Source of the DNA: Apodemus sylvaticus
Lineage: Eukaryota; Chordata; Mammalia; Rodentia; Muridae
Direction: 5' to 3'
Length of the DNA: 64,000 nt
NCBI RefSeq assembly: GCF_947179515.1
Contig: NC_067481.1
Location: 8,005,570 to 8,069,569 of the forward strand
Shown: piece after piece, positions 31,692 through 40,580 of the stretch
How the letters are laid out: each line of letters starts with the position of its first letter
Numbering within the stretch: position 1 is the stretch's first letter
Notes under the pieces: generated by a model
Databases searched by the model: none
Told to the model about the DNA's origin: nothing
The model's input: the letters and a program-made list of their open reading frames with translations, nothing else
Made by a program: the position numbers and the translations under genes

Positions 31692-32299
31692 TTTGGGAGT
31701 TGGCTGCTATATTTACTTTGACCTTTGGGAGCTGGCTATTGTATACACTTTGACCTTTGGGAGTTGGCTACTGTATACACTTTGACCTTTGGGGGCTGGC
31801 TACTGTATACACTTTGACCTTTGGGAGTTGGCTACTGTATACACTTTGACCTTTGGGAGCTGGCTACTGTATACACTTTGACCTTTGGGGGCTGGCTACT
31901 GTATACACTTTGACCTTTGGGGGCTGGCTACTGTATACACTTTGACCTTTGGGAGATGGCTACTGTATACACTTTGACCTTTGGGAGTTGGCTACTGTAT
32001 ACACTTTGACCTTTGGGGGCTGGCTACTGTATACACTTTGACCTTTGGGGGCTGGCTGCTGTATACACTTTGACCTTTGGGGGCTGGCTACTGTATACAC
32101 TTTGACCTTTGGGAGCTGGCTACTGTATACACTTTGACCTTTGGGAGCTGGCTACTGTATACACTTTGACCTTTGGGAGCTGGCTACTGTATACACTTTG
32201 ACCTTTGGGGGCTGGCTACTGTATACACTTTGACCTTTGGGGGCTGGCTACTGTATACACTTTGACCTTTGGGGGCTGGCTACTGTATACACTTTGACC
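31692..32299. repeat. 32-bp minisatellite, 19 exact-length units
   Basis: Units begin every 32 bases from 31692 to 32268 with no insertion or deletion. Each has tttggg, then tggct, then the palindrome GTATAC and CTTTGACC. Apart from the first two units, variation is limited to unit positions 7, 9 and 15 (a/g, c/t/a, a/g). The array is highly homogeneous and likely length-variable between strains. Confidence 0.98.
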
Positions 32300-32756
32300 T
32301 TGGGCCTTAAGGAAAGCAAATGTGAGCTTCTTGATCTTTCGCTAATGGTAGATGTTGTTAGCGGTTGTTCAGTGATTTTTTTAGGGTGGCATTGTTCAGA
32401 ACAGCTCAAGAATAGAAATAGCCCATGTGCACAGCAACTGCTTCAGGACCATGAAGAGGCAGGGTATCCATATTGATAATGACCAGTAGTCAAAAGAGGT
32501 ACTGATAGGCTTCATGTAGACAGACCTTGACTACTTGACAATGCTAAATAAAAGAAGTCAATCACAATGGATCACAGATCACAGGAACCCATTCATAGAC
32601 ATGTCCATGACAGGCAAATCTACAGATGTGGAAAACAGATTAATGATTTCCAAGAGCTGGGGGGAGGGGACAATAGAGGGAGGCAGGAGGTTAAATGGTG
32701 CCTCCAATATGCAAAAGAGTCTGCTCTCTAGCACCTATGAATAAAGACTTTAATTT
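32300..32756. other. Unique sequence, no feature recognised
   Basis: Contains tgctaaataaaagaagtc and an aataaagacttt near 32740, possible old retroelement remnants, not assignable. Confidence 0.4.
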
Positions 32757-32880
32757 ATTATTTATTCAATTTTTGGGGAGACAATCTCACTCTGTATCCC
32801 AGGCTGGCCTGGGGGGGGGGGGTCACAAGGTAGCTCAGGATTGCTTCAGACTTGTGGCAACCCTCTTGTCTCAAAACCTT
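32757..32880 (-). mobile_element. Decayed B1-like fragment
   Basis: ggggagacaatctcactctgt, atcccaggctggcctggggg then caaggtagctcaggattgc. A 12-G run has expanded inside it. Confidence 0.4.
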
Positions 32881-32964
32881 GCAGATGTTGCTAAATTAAG
32901 GATCAAAAGATGAGGGCCTTCTGGATTTAGGGCACACCCTAAACCTAATGGCATGGGTGTCTTT

Positions 32965-33030
32965 TACTGCTTGTGGTGATGGGATTAAACTCGGGGGCCT
33001 TGACTCGCCCAGGGTTCCACTCTGTCAGTC
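32965..33030 (-). mobile_element. ID/B4-like head fragment
   Basis: gtgatgggattaaactcggg and ggccttgactcgcccagggttc resemble the ID-derived head on the minus strand, abutting the CTTT array. Confidence 0.42.
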
Positions 33031-33040
33031 TCTTCCTCTC

Positions 33041-33054
33041 TCTTTCTTTTCTTT

Positions 33055-33140
<86 letters not shown>

Positions 33141-33265
33141 TTTCCTTCCTCTTTCCTTCCTTTCCTCCCTCGCTCCATCTCTATCCCTCTCTCTTTTTCT
33201 CATTCTCTCCCCTTCTCTCTTTGCCGTCTCTCCTCTCTCTCTCTCTCCCTTCCCTCTCTCTCTCA
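33041..33265. repeat. (CTTT)n array grading into CT-rich sequence
   Basis: Pure TTTC/CTTT to about 33138, then CCTT and CT-rich low complexity to 33265. The opposite strand is polypurine with long lysine/glutamate/arginine frames, which are artefacts. Confidence 0.97.
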
Positions 33266-33834
33266 CCTACCCCACACCTCTCCAATACTGTTGGAGAACC
33301 AATATTTATTATTTTAAGTCCAAATCAGTGGAAAGCTCTGGCACCCTCCAGGAAAGACCAAGGGCGACCCCTTAGGATACAGGAAAAGACTGACTGAGCA
33401 GGCAGCCTAAAACCTTCTGCACCATGCACCCAAAATGGCAAATTATAGGAGACTCTAATGTTATCTACATAAAACTATTTCCAAAGCTCAGTTCAGGGAT
33501 TTGCACATATTCCCAGAAGGCAAGATAGGGCAAGGTGGAATGATCAATCTCTAGGTAGTGCCACAACTCAAAGCTGATGCCTGTGGACAGTGGGGCTCAC
33601 TGCAGGGGCATGGGGGATGGGAGCTCTCTCTGGTCCCTCTGCTTTTCCTGTCTCCCCATTTCTCATTCATATTCTTGCTTCCTCTGCTGGGGCTTAGCAT
33701 TTTCTCTCCCCAACCTTCTATTGTCTCAGATCAGCTCCCCCTACCCCATTCATCATCCCCTGTGTTCTCCTCCACCAGCCCCTCCCCAACACTACCCCCC
33801 CAGGGGTGGGTTCCATTTCCACACTCCTTCCGAT
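33266..33834. other. Unique sequence, pyrimidine-rich
   Basis: 33600-33830 is rich in CT but not tandem. No gene was recognised. Confidence 0.45.
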
Positions 33835-33990
33835 GTTAGGGGAATTGAATGCATGGCAAAATATTTCTGAGGTCTAAATTACACCGACCCTGGAAGGCTG
33901 AACTTGCGGTATAATCCAGGTTATGAATTGTAAATCAGACGCCATGCAAAATACTCACAAAAAAAATTCAATAAGCTGCTTTTGCTCCCG
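33835..33990. promoter_or_regulatory. AT-rich repeat-free island, candidate regulatory element
   Basis: gaattgaatgcatggcaaaat, ctaaattacacc, ggttatgaattgtaaatcag, gccatgcaaaatactc. Two near-copies of catg(g)caaaat occur at 33851 and 33943; ATGCAAAAT is close to the POU octamer. Confidence 0.33.
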
Positions 33991-34344
33991 GCTGAGGGAG
34001 GCAGGGCCTGGGGAGGCAGAGGGAAGCAGGCTGTGGTTGGAGGAAAGGGAGACAGAGTGTGGAAGGGGAGCGGAGGGCAGCCAGGCTGTCTTTGGTTCTG
34101 CATAGCCAAGCCTTCTCAGGGACAGGAGTCATTCACTTTCCCAGGGGAGGAGCCAAGAGATCTCCATGGCCTTTGTGGGGCGTGTCCTTTAAGATGCAAC
34201 CCAGGCTTGCAAATAAATATGACCTAGCTACCAGCCTGCCAAGAGAGGATGTGCCAGCCCCCTGAGACAGGGGGTTATCCCTCTTTGAATTGAGTCATCT
34301 TCTGTACGGGTCCAAACTCTACAGTACCAAGAAAATATGCTATA
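33991..34344. other. Unique G-rich sequence
   Basis: Purine-rich gggaggcagggcctggggagg runs. No gene was recognised. Confidence 0.45.
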
Positions 34345-34558
34345 TATTTTTTAATAGACTTATTCTCTTTATTTTATGTGTGGATGTTAGGCCTTCATGC
34401 ATGCATGGGCAATCATTAATTGAGTGCTTAGTGACTGCAGAGGTCAGAAGAGGGTATTAGATCTTCTGAAACTACCATGTGGCCCGCCTCCCCCACCCCA
34501 TGGCTCCAGGTCCTCTGTAAGAGCAGCACCTTCTAACCTCTGAGCCATCTCTCCAGCC
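34345..34558 (-). mobile_element. B3A-type SINE
   Basis: tttattttatgtgtggatgtt, cttcatgcatgcatgggc, gaggtcagaagagggtattag, caggtcctctgtaagagcagc, gagccatctctccagccc on the minus strand. Confidence 0.85.
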
Positions 34559-34579
34559 CTGCAGTAGGATTCTTCAGAA

Positions 34580-34730
34580 CCCATGGATAAAAGTTAGGTG
34601 CATTGACCTGAGCCTGTACTTCCAACAGCGGAAGAGGATGAGACAGGAGGGTCCTTGAGGCTCACTTGTCAATCTACCTGAATTGCTAAGCTTCAGGTTC
34701 AGTGAAAGGCTGTCTTAAAACACAAGACAG
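34580..34730 (+). mobile_element. B4-type SINE, left part, split by B1
   Basis: gtgcattgacctgagcctgtac, caatctacctgaattgctaag, cttcaggttcagtgaaaggct then ttaaaacacaagacag. A B1 interrupts it; the element resumes at 34912. Confidence 0.72.
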
Positions 34731-34731
34731 C

Positions 34732-34911
34732 GCTGGGCGGTGGTGGCACATGCCTGTAATCCCAGCACTCTGGGAGGCAGAGGCAGGCGGATTTTTGAGT
34801 TCGAGGCCAGCCTGGTCTACAGAGTGAATTCCAGGACAGCCAGGGCTATACAGAGAAACCCTGTCTCGAAAAATCCAAATCCAAAAAAAACAAAACAACA
34901 ACAACAAAAAA
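34732..34911 (+). mobile_element. B1 SINE, young, nested in B4
   Basis: Near-consensus B1 from gctgggcggtggtggcacatg to ccctgtctcgaaaaatcc plus an A-rich tail. Target duplication acaagacag (34722-34730) and acaagacgg (34912-34920), 8 of 9 matching. Confidence 0.95.
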
Positions 34912-35028
34912 ACAAGACGGCAATAAAGAACAATGCCCAACAACAAGGTCTGGCTCTGCATATTAACACGCATGCACAGGCATTCATGCACTCACACAGG
35001 CATGTGTATGCACACATGCACGTACGCA
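34912..35028 (+). mobile_element. B4-type SINE, right part
   Basis: The tail of the B4 resumes after the B1 with ggcaataaagaacaatgcc and then ATGCAC-rich tgcatgcacacatgcacg-type sequence. Confidence 0.6.
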
Positions 35029-35587
35029 GCAGAAGGTAAATTCACAATATCTATTTATCTCAGGTATTCTCGCCAGTCCTTTGATCTTGTGGTCAATGAA
35101 GAGAGTCCTCGGAAATCTCTCCCCTCAGTCAAAGACTGATGAGGGGCGAGAAGTCATTGGGGACCAACTTTCCTGCTTGTACTTGGCCACTGACTGTCCA
35201 TCACATCTATACGAAGGCCTCTGATTCATTCCCAGTCCACTGAGGTCCACCTGTGGGCAGTGTATTCTCGACTGGGACTACAGGGCTAAGAGGTGAGACC
35301 CTTTCCCTGAGTAGGTCCGGTGGTGACCTGTTAGCTTCTCCATCCCTGCCTTCCAGGTGCTCAGAAAGTCCGTGTCCTGGTCCACATTGTGCCAACCTTG
35401 AGGGAGCATCCAGGGGCAGCCCTTTGTGGTGTCAGGCATGAAGAAGGAAGGGCAAGGAAGACTGGAGCTGCCTCTGCCGGTAGTTGGTGCAGCCTGGGAC
35501 TGGGAAGCTTGTATGTTCCTAGCCTATTAATAGTCATGGTGAGGAGGATGGGAAGCTTCCTCCGGAGGGGCTCAGAGCCCTTCAATT
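35029..35587. other. Unique sequence, no feature recognised
   Basis: Short frames only. No repeat was recognised. Confidence 0.5.
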
Positions 35588-35603
35588 AAAAGGCAGAATC
35601 TCA

Positions 35604-35710
35604 GGGGCTGGAGATTTAGCTCAGCGATAGAGCACTTGCCTAGCAGGTGCAAGGCTCTGGGTTAGTCCTGTTCTCGGCTCTGAGGGGAAAAAAAACCCCA
35701 GCAAAATAAC
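35604..35710 (+). mobile_element. ID element (BC1-type tRNA-Ala-derived SINE)
   Basis: ggggctggagatttagctcag, agagcacttgcctagcagg, caaggctctgggttag give the A-box and B-box regions of the pol III promoter, followed by an A-rich tail. The 16-bp flanks aaaaggcaga(at/tt)(c/t)tca at 35588-35603 and 35711-35726 match at 14 of 16 bases. Confidence 0.92.
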
Positions 35711-35827
35711 AAAAGGCAGATTTTCACACGCCTCTAATGAGGACACCATGAGGCACGGGGGCTCCAGCTGCGCCCTGCAGGACCAGCCTCATCAGAGTGC
35801 ATGGTTAGGAAGAGCTTGGCTGTCTTG

Positions 35828-35852
35828 CTCTCTCTCTCTCTCTCTCTCTCTC
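35828..35852. repeat. (CT)n microsatellite
   Basis: About 12 CT units followed by a short C-run. Confidence 0.95.
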
Positions 35853-36224
35853 CCCCCTTCCTTGGATTCTTCCTCCACCATTTTTCTACCCTTGAAATAC
35901 TTGGATAAGTGAAGAACAAGGAAATGACCTTGAGTCCTTTTTAGAAACCCCAGGGCCCAGGCAGCTGGGCTCTGTCCTAGCCTGGGCCTCTTAGCAAGTG
36001 TAGCAGGCAGATGCTGAGCTGGGGGGCCTCTTTGGTCATCACATCAGGGGATCATACACTGGTGTAATGTCCCTCCTTTGAAAATGGGCCAGTTTAGTGA
36101 CTTGCTTCTCACCCATGGGGCATACAAGGTGTAATCTTTCACAACTAGGCTGTATCGGATTACAACTCCCACCCTGTTGGTAGCTTCTAGGGCCTACCCA
36201 GCTTGCTTATTAACAGATTTCAAT
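35853..36224. other. Unique sequence, no feature recognised
   Basis: No repeat or coding signal. Confidence 0.5.
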
Positions 36225-36250
36225 TTTATTAATTTCCACTTTTATTTTCT

Positions 36251-36289
<39 letters not shown>

Positions 36290-36615
36290 TGTTCGAATGT
36301 ATACATGTCTGGTCACATGTACATACACACATTTGCACAGAGACCCAGTGATGATAGCAGGAGTCTGGAATCTTCAGCAATCTCTCTCCTCTCGGTTTGT
36401 TGAGATAGGGTCTATCACTGAAGCCCAGGGAGCTCACTGTCCGATGAGTTCGGCTCCTCAGCCTGCCTCGGGACCCCTTCGTTTCTGTCTTCAGGCATTA
36501 GAGCTACAGGTGAGCCGGTAGGCCCATGTGGGATTGACACAGCTTCTGTAATGTAAACTTGAGTCCTCATGCGCGCTGATCATGTGGTAACTGCAGTAGC
36601 CACTGAGTCATCCTT
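36225..36615 (-). mobile_element. B4-type SINE with TG tail
   Basis: TG array (36254-36288), tgttgagatagggtctatcact, agcccagggagctcactgtcc, aacttgagtcctcatgcgc, gtagccactgagtcatcc on the minus strand. Confidence 0.78.
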
Positions 36616-37631
36616 CCTGTTCATGCTTGTAGGCTTTGATGAGTTAAATAAACCACCATGATGGGAAAATCCAAGTGGACAAGAACCTCTCCTGTCCAAC
36701 ACAGCCCTCAAGGACTGAGTTCTGCCAACAAACATGTTCAGTTGGATATGGCTGTCCTCCTCCGAGCCTTCAGATAAAACTCTATCTCCTGATCTGCATG
36801 CAGCCTGAGAGACCTCGAGACAGGACCCAGTGGAGCCATGCCCAGACTTCTGAGAAGAACAGTGCTTTCCGCTGCCAGGTTTGGGGGTGATTTGTACCTC
36901 CGGTGGTGGGTAATGAACACGGCAAATTATGGAAAGTTCCGGTGTTCCTCCGCACATCTGCAGGAAGGTTCCAATCAAGGCTGCGGAGAGGATTGACAGA
37001 GCAGGTGTCTGCAGGTGTGTCAGGCACCCAGGAAGCGGGCGAGAGCAGCCTTGGTACTAATTTACATCATACTGGTGATAATGGCTGGTCTGGGGCTGGG
37101 CATTTAGGGCCCTGTCTGGGCTCACCTTTAATGCACACACATTTATTCAGCTCACTCTCTCTGTGTCCAGTGCCACCCCCAGCTGCATTCAGAATACCAA
37201 CAAGGTCACACATAGTGCCTTGGTAATAACGTCCCTTACCGCGGTAGGCATCTTTACGATGCACACAACTCTGCTGGTAATCACTCAACTGGCAGAGCAG
37301 AGACAGACCCTTCCATTTTCTCCTCTATCTGGGTTGTGTCTCCGGGGAGGATAGAACCCAATTTTTCCATCCCTTGCACCCATGTGGACCTTGAGAAGAG
37401 ACTGAAACTTAGAGATGGAAGGACTTTTAAAAGAGGCAAAGTGAAATCTTGTAACATGAAAGTGGCCATAGAAAATCCATAATCCAGTAACATTCAGCAT
37501 CTCCGATAGTGCCTCAAAACCGACTCAATGACTCATTAACTCAGCCGCCCTCAATCTCTGCTCCTTCCCACTCTCCTGAGCTCTGGGTCTTTGGATCTGC
37601 ATTCTCTGGACAGCGCCTGTAACTGGAGTAG
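36616..37631. other. Unique sequence, no gene recognised
   Basis: About 1 kb without repeats. Frames up to 132 codons overlap on both strands and show no domain. Confidence 0.45.
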
Positions 37632-37705
37632 TGTAATATATATGTATATGTGTATAGATATTATATATATTGTACATGGAAAACATATATGATATCATAT
37701 GTATG
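37632..37705. repeat. AT-rich TATATG low-complexity tract
   Basis: taatatatatgtatatgtg and gatattatatatattgtac, then atatgatatcatatg. Several short palindromes (atatgatatcatat) could extrude. Confidence 0.8.
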
Positions 37706-37814
37706 TGCCCAGAATGTATGTGCCCCCATTTGTGTGTCTGTGTGTGTGAACATTGAGTGTCTTCCTCAATTGTTCTTCAGACCTTGTTTTGTGTGTGTGT
37801 GGACACATGCATTC

Positions 37815-37963
37815 AAAAAGTGTGTGACTGTGTAGTATGTGCTCTGTATGCATGTGTATGTTACTGTGTAGTATATGCACTGTTTTCATGTGTGTGTGTC
37901 CTGTGCATTATATGCACTGTTCACATGTGTGTGTGTGACTGTGTAGTATACGCACTGTAAGCG
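37815..37963. repeat. Diverged TG-rich minisatellite of about 40-bp units
   Basis: The phrase gtgtgactgtgtagtat with variants, followed by (t/c)gc(t/a)ctgt, recurs near 37820, 37862, 37903 and 37936. The units are diverged, so the array is older than the 31.7-kb minisatellite. Confidence 0.75.
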
Positions 37964-38282
37964 TATATGCACATTTGTAAGCCAGAGGTTGATTTAAAGC
38001 ATCTTCTCTGGATCTCCACCTTAGCTTTTGAGACAGGTTATCTCTCTACAAATCTAGAGCACAAACCTACTGCTAAACCTACAGCTAGACTGTCTGGCCA
38101 GCAAGCCCGCAAGATCCACTTCCTTCCCCCTCCCCCAGCACTGGGGTTGCAGAGTCCACCCCCCAGCACTGGGGTTGCAGAGTCCACCCTCAGTTTTTTT
38201 TTTTTTTAATTTTGTTTTGTTTTCACGGATGGTAGGGATTCATGCGCAGGGACTTTTGTTACTGAACCATTTCCCCAGCCTG
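37964..38282 (-). mobile_element. B4-type SINE with internal duplication
   Basis: ttttgagacaggttatctctc, agctagactgtctggccagc, cagcactggggttgcagag, then ggtagggattcatgcgcagg and catttccccagcct. It contains a perfect 28-bp tandem duplication. Confidence 0.75.
38133..38188. repeat. Perfect 28-bp tandem duplication
   Basis: 38133-38160 and 38161-38188 are identical, both running from ccccagcact to agtccacc inside the B4. Confidence 0.98.
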
Positions 38283-38485
38283 CCACCGTATGGTTGAGAC
38301 AAGGTCTCTCACCAGAACCACTAGTACTCGGTCTTGGCTAGACCAGCTAGCCAGCAAGATTGCGGGATGAATCTGTCTCTGCCTCCCCAGTGCTGAGATT
38401 ACACGTATGTACCACTGTGACCGACTATTCACACGTTCTAGGGATTGAACTCAGCTTCTCACACTTTTGTGGCAAGCTCTTTGTG

Positions 38486-38486
<1 letters not shown>
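38283..38486 (-). mobile_element. B4-type SINE, second copy
   Basis: gttgagacaaggtctctcacc, ctagaccagctagccagcaag, ccccagtgctgagattacacg, tagggattgaactcagcttct. It directly follows the previous B4 in the same orientation. Confidence 0.75.

Positions 38487-38528
<42 letters not shown>
38487..38528. repeat. (AC)n microsatellite
   Basis: Twenty-one AC units at the edge of the B4. Confidence 0.97.
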
Positions 38529-38529
<1 letters not shown>

Positions 38530-38596
38530 AGCCTTAGAGACACTTGATTGCTATAGTTGGTTTATTCCTGGCATCGAGTAGAGAGGCTAGCGATGG

Positions 38597-38910
38597 TGCT
38601 GTCCTGGCTGGTTTTGTTTGCCAGTTTGACACAAGATAGAGGAGAGAGAGAGAGGATCAGTGGGGTAGGGCCCATTGTGGGTGGTGCCATCCCTGGGTGT
38701 TCTGGGTTCTGTAAGAAAGCAAACTGAGCAAGCCAGGGGAAGCAAGCCAATAAGCAGCATCTTATCCGAATGACCTCTGCAGCAGCTCCTGCCTCTAGGT
38801 TCTAGCCTAGCTTGAGTTCCTTCACTGATAGGCTATGGAAGTGTGAGCAGGATAAACCTCCCCCATCCCCCCCACCCTCCCCTCCAGCAATAGAAACCCT
38901 AACTGGGACA
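38597..38910 (+). mobile_element. ERVL-MaLR solo LTR
   Basis: tgctgtcctggctggttttg, cagtttgacacaag, gcccattgtgggtggtgccat, gttctgtaagaaagcaaact, agcagctcctgcctctagg, agcaatagaaaccctaactgg and the aca end give the full rodent MaLR LTR order on the plus strand, with an internal deletion near 38640. No clear target duplication. Confidence 0.8.
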
Positions 38911-39344
38911 TCCAACAGGGCCCGGACCACAAATAAACTGCCTCAGGGTGAATGGTAAAAGAGCCATGTGGAGGAACCCCTTTTCCTCTGGTCTTTCCTC
39001 CATCTCTGGGGTCCCCCTCCCCTTAATACACCTCATCCTAGCTGCCTGTCTCCCTCCCTACAGCTGCTCTCTGCTGCCCCCACCTGGCACAGCCTTCCTA
39101 GCCTTGGTGGGAGATGAGCAGAGAGGGGTCAGGTTCCAGAGCCTTCTTCTGGCTTACACCATAACCTTCTAGAGTCTTCTAGAATCTTCTCTCCACCCCT
39201 TGCCGCTGCTTCCTCCTAGGAGGGCATCTCCAGTTCTGCTTCCTCTGGATTCTACTGGGTCCCCGAGGGACAGTGTTGGTCACGTTTGGTCCCTGGCAGG
39301 AACTTGTCCATGAAACATGTCCGTAGGAGTCCGGCTTTGCCACA
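38911..39344. other. Unique sequence with a CTCF-like site
   Basis: No gene. tctgctgcccccacctggcac at 39070-39090 includes the candidate site listed separately. Confidence 0.45.
39073..39087 (-). promoter_or_regulatory. CTCF-motif-like sequence
   Basis: On the minus strand it reads ccaggtgggggcagc, matching about 13 of 15 positions of the CTCF core as I remember it, including CCA, GGGGGC and AGC. Occupancy cannot be judged from sequence. Confidence 0.3.
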
Positions 39345-39470
39345 CCAACCACAGCTGATCTAATTTTTCTTAATTAGTACATTTAATTATTAGTAACATT
39401 TCACTTAAGTAGAATTAATTACCCCATCAGCGGCCCTGGCTAACCCTTCCCACGTGAGCTTTTATTGCTA
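39345..39470. promoter_or_regulatory. Triple-TAATTA island, candidate enhancer
   Basis: TAATTA occurs at 39371, 39384 and 39416 in 51 bases, with ttattagtaac, an NKX-like cacttaag at 39402-39409 and a CACGTG E-box at 39451-39456. Palindromic TAATTA sites bind paired and Antennapedia-class homeodomains. The island is repeat-free and AT-rich in GC-richer flanks. Confidence 0.42.
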
Positions 39471-40159
39471 TTCCCGAACTGAGGCCAGGTGCCTCCCCCA
39501 TCCCTAGCTCTCCGATGGATGGCGCTGGCTCCCAGCAAGAGCTCCTGGGAATGAAATCCCCCCCACTTCTTGCACCTGTGGAGGACTCCAGCCAAAGCCT
39601 TCAATCAAGCCAGAAATTATGGGCAGCTGGGGTGAGCGCAGGACAAGGAGAGGGGCTGTCGCCCAAGGTGATTAGCATCTTATTCCCCGAGGCTGAATGA
39701 ACCCAGTTCATGAACAGCTTCTGTCTCTGGGCTGAGCGTTCCAGAACAGGTGTTCAGTCAGGCATCGCAGTGGGGAGAGAGGCAAAATGAACTCCAGCCT
39801 GCTTCTCTCACTTGTCTGCTTTAAGTTGGCCCCAAGGAGGGAGACTGAAGGTTAGAAGTATCAGCCTCTGGGCCGTCAATGTGTTTGGGTTTCCTAGGGT
39901 AGCACACCCAAGAGCCTCCCCCGGAGATCAGGAAATGGTAGAGACTTCAAAACCAAGTCAATGTGATTATGCCTGAAGAAAGGAGCTCCTGCAGTCAGTC
40001 AGTCAGTCAGCAAACTCTTTAAGCACAAAATGGCCCACAGAGCCTGAGCCTCAGAAGAGGCTGAGGTGGGACTACGGATGCTGAGCCGGAGGAAGCGTCT
40101 CACATCTGCCTTTTGGATGACGCTGGTCAGACTGGCTGTGTTCCTCGATCTCATCACCC
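39471..40159. other. Unique sequence; short CAGT tetranucleotide run
   Basis: A (CAGT)n run lies at 39992-40010. Otherwise no repeat or gene was recognised. Confidence 0.5.
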
Positions 40160-40240
40160 AATGGCTCTTGACCTTGGACAGGTCACTCTTTGAGCCTTGG
40201 CTTCCTCAGCTGGAAAATGGCTGACAGCTATTTCGGTGGG
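40160..40240 (+). mobile_element. MIR ancient SINE fragment
   Basis: ctcttgaccttggacaggtcac, tttgagccttggcttcctcag, ctggaaaatggctgacag match the central MIR region. Confidence 0.6.
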
Positions 40241-40439
40241 CTGCAGTCAACAGAGGTCTTGACTGGCAGGATGATAAAGGCCCCTGAGTGGCCCAGGATC
40301 AAAGTAGTCTGTTTCATTTTAATTGGCCCCAGCTTGCCTTAGTTACTGATTGATTGACACTTGAGACTGAAGGAGTGTCACACTCTACCACTGGATTGAA
40401 TCTTCACCTTTTCTGGAAAAATAAATAAATAAAGGACTT

Positions 40440-40580
40440 TTGAGAGGCAGAACCTCAGTAAACTGCTCAGGCTGGTCTTGAACCTGCTTGGTGAACCCGG
40501 TTGGCCTCACCCTTATGATCTTCCTGAATTAGTTTCCAGAGACACCAAGATTACAAGTATGCACTAGTCAGGCTAAAATA
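40440..40580 (-). mobile_element. Old B1-like fragment
   Basis: ctcaggctggtcttgaacctg, tgatcttcctgaattag, caccaagattacaagtatgc are decayed minus-strand B1 blocks after a short AAAT run. Confidence 0.5.

Noticed and set aside
31692..32299. 32-bp repeats considered as a CRISPR array
   Set aside because: There are no spacers between units. The array is directly tandem in mouse DNA, so it is a minisatellite.
32945..33397. Lysine/glutamate-rich and Phe/Leu/Ser-rich frames
   Set aside because: They come from the CTTT/CT-rich array on its two strands.
35604..35675. ID element considered as a tRNA gene
   Set aside because: It has tRNA-derived pol III boxes but no intact cloverleaf, and it has an A-rich tail and a target duplication, so it is a retroposon.
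37815..37963. Regularly spaced units considered as a CRISPR-like array
   Set aside because: The units are TG-rich and diverged with no unique spacers, and the genome is mammalian. It is a degenerate minisatellite.
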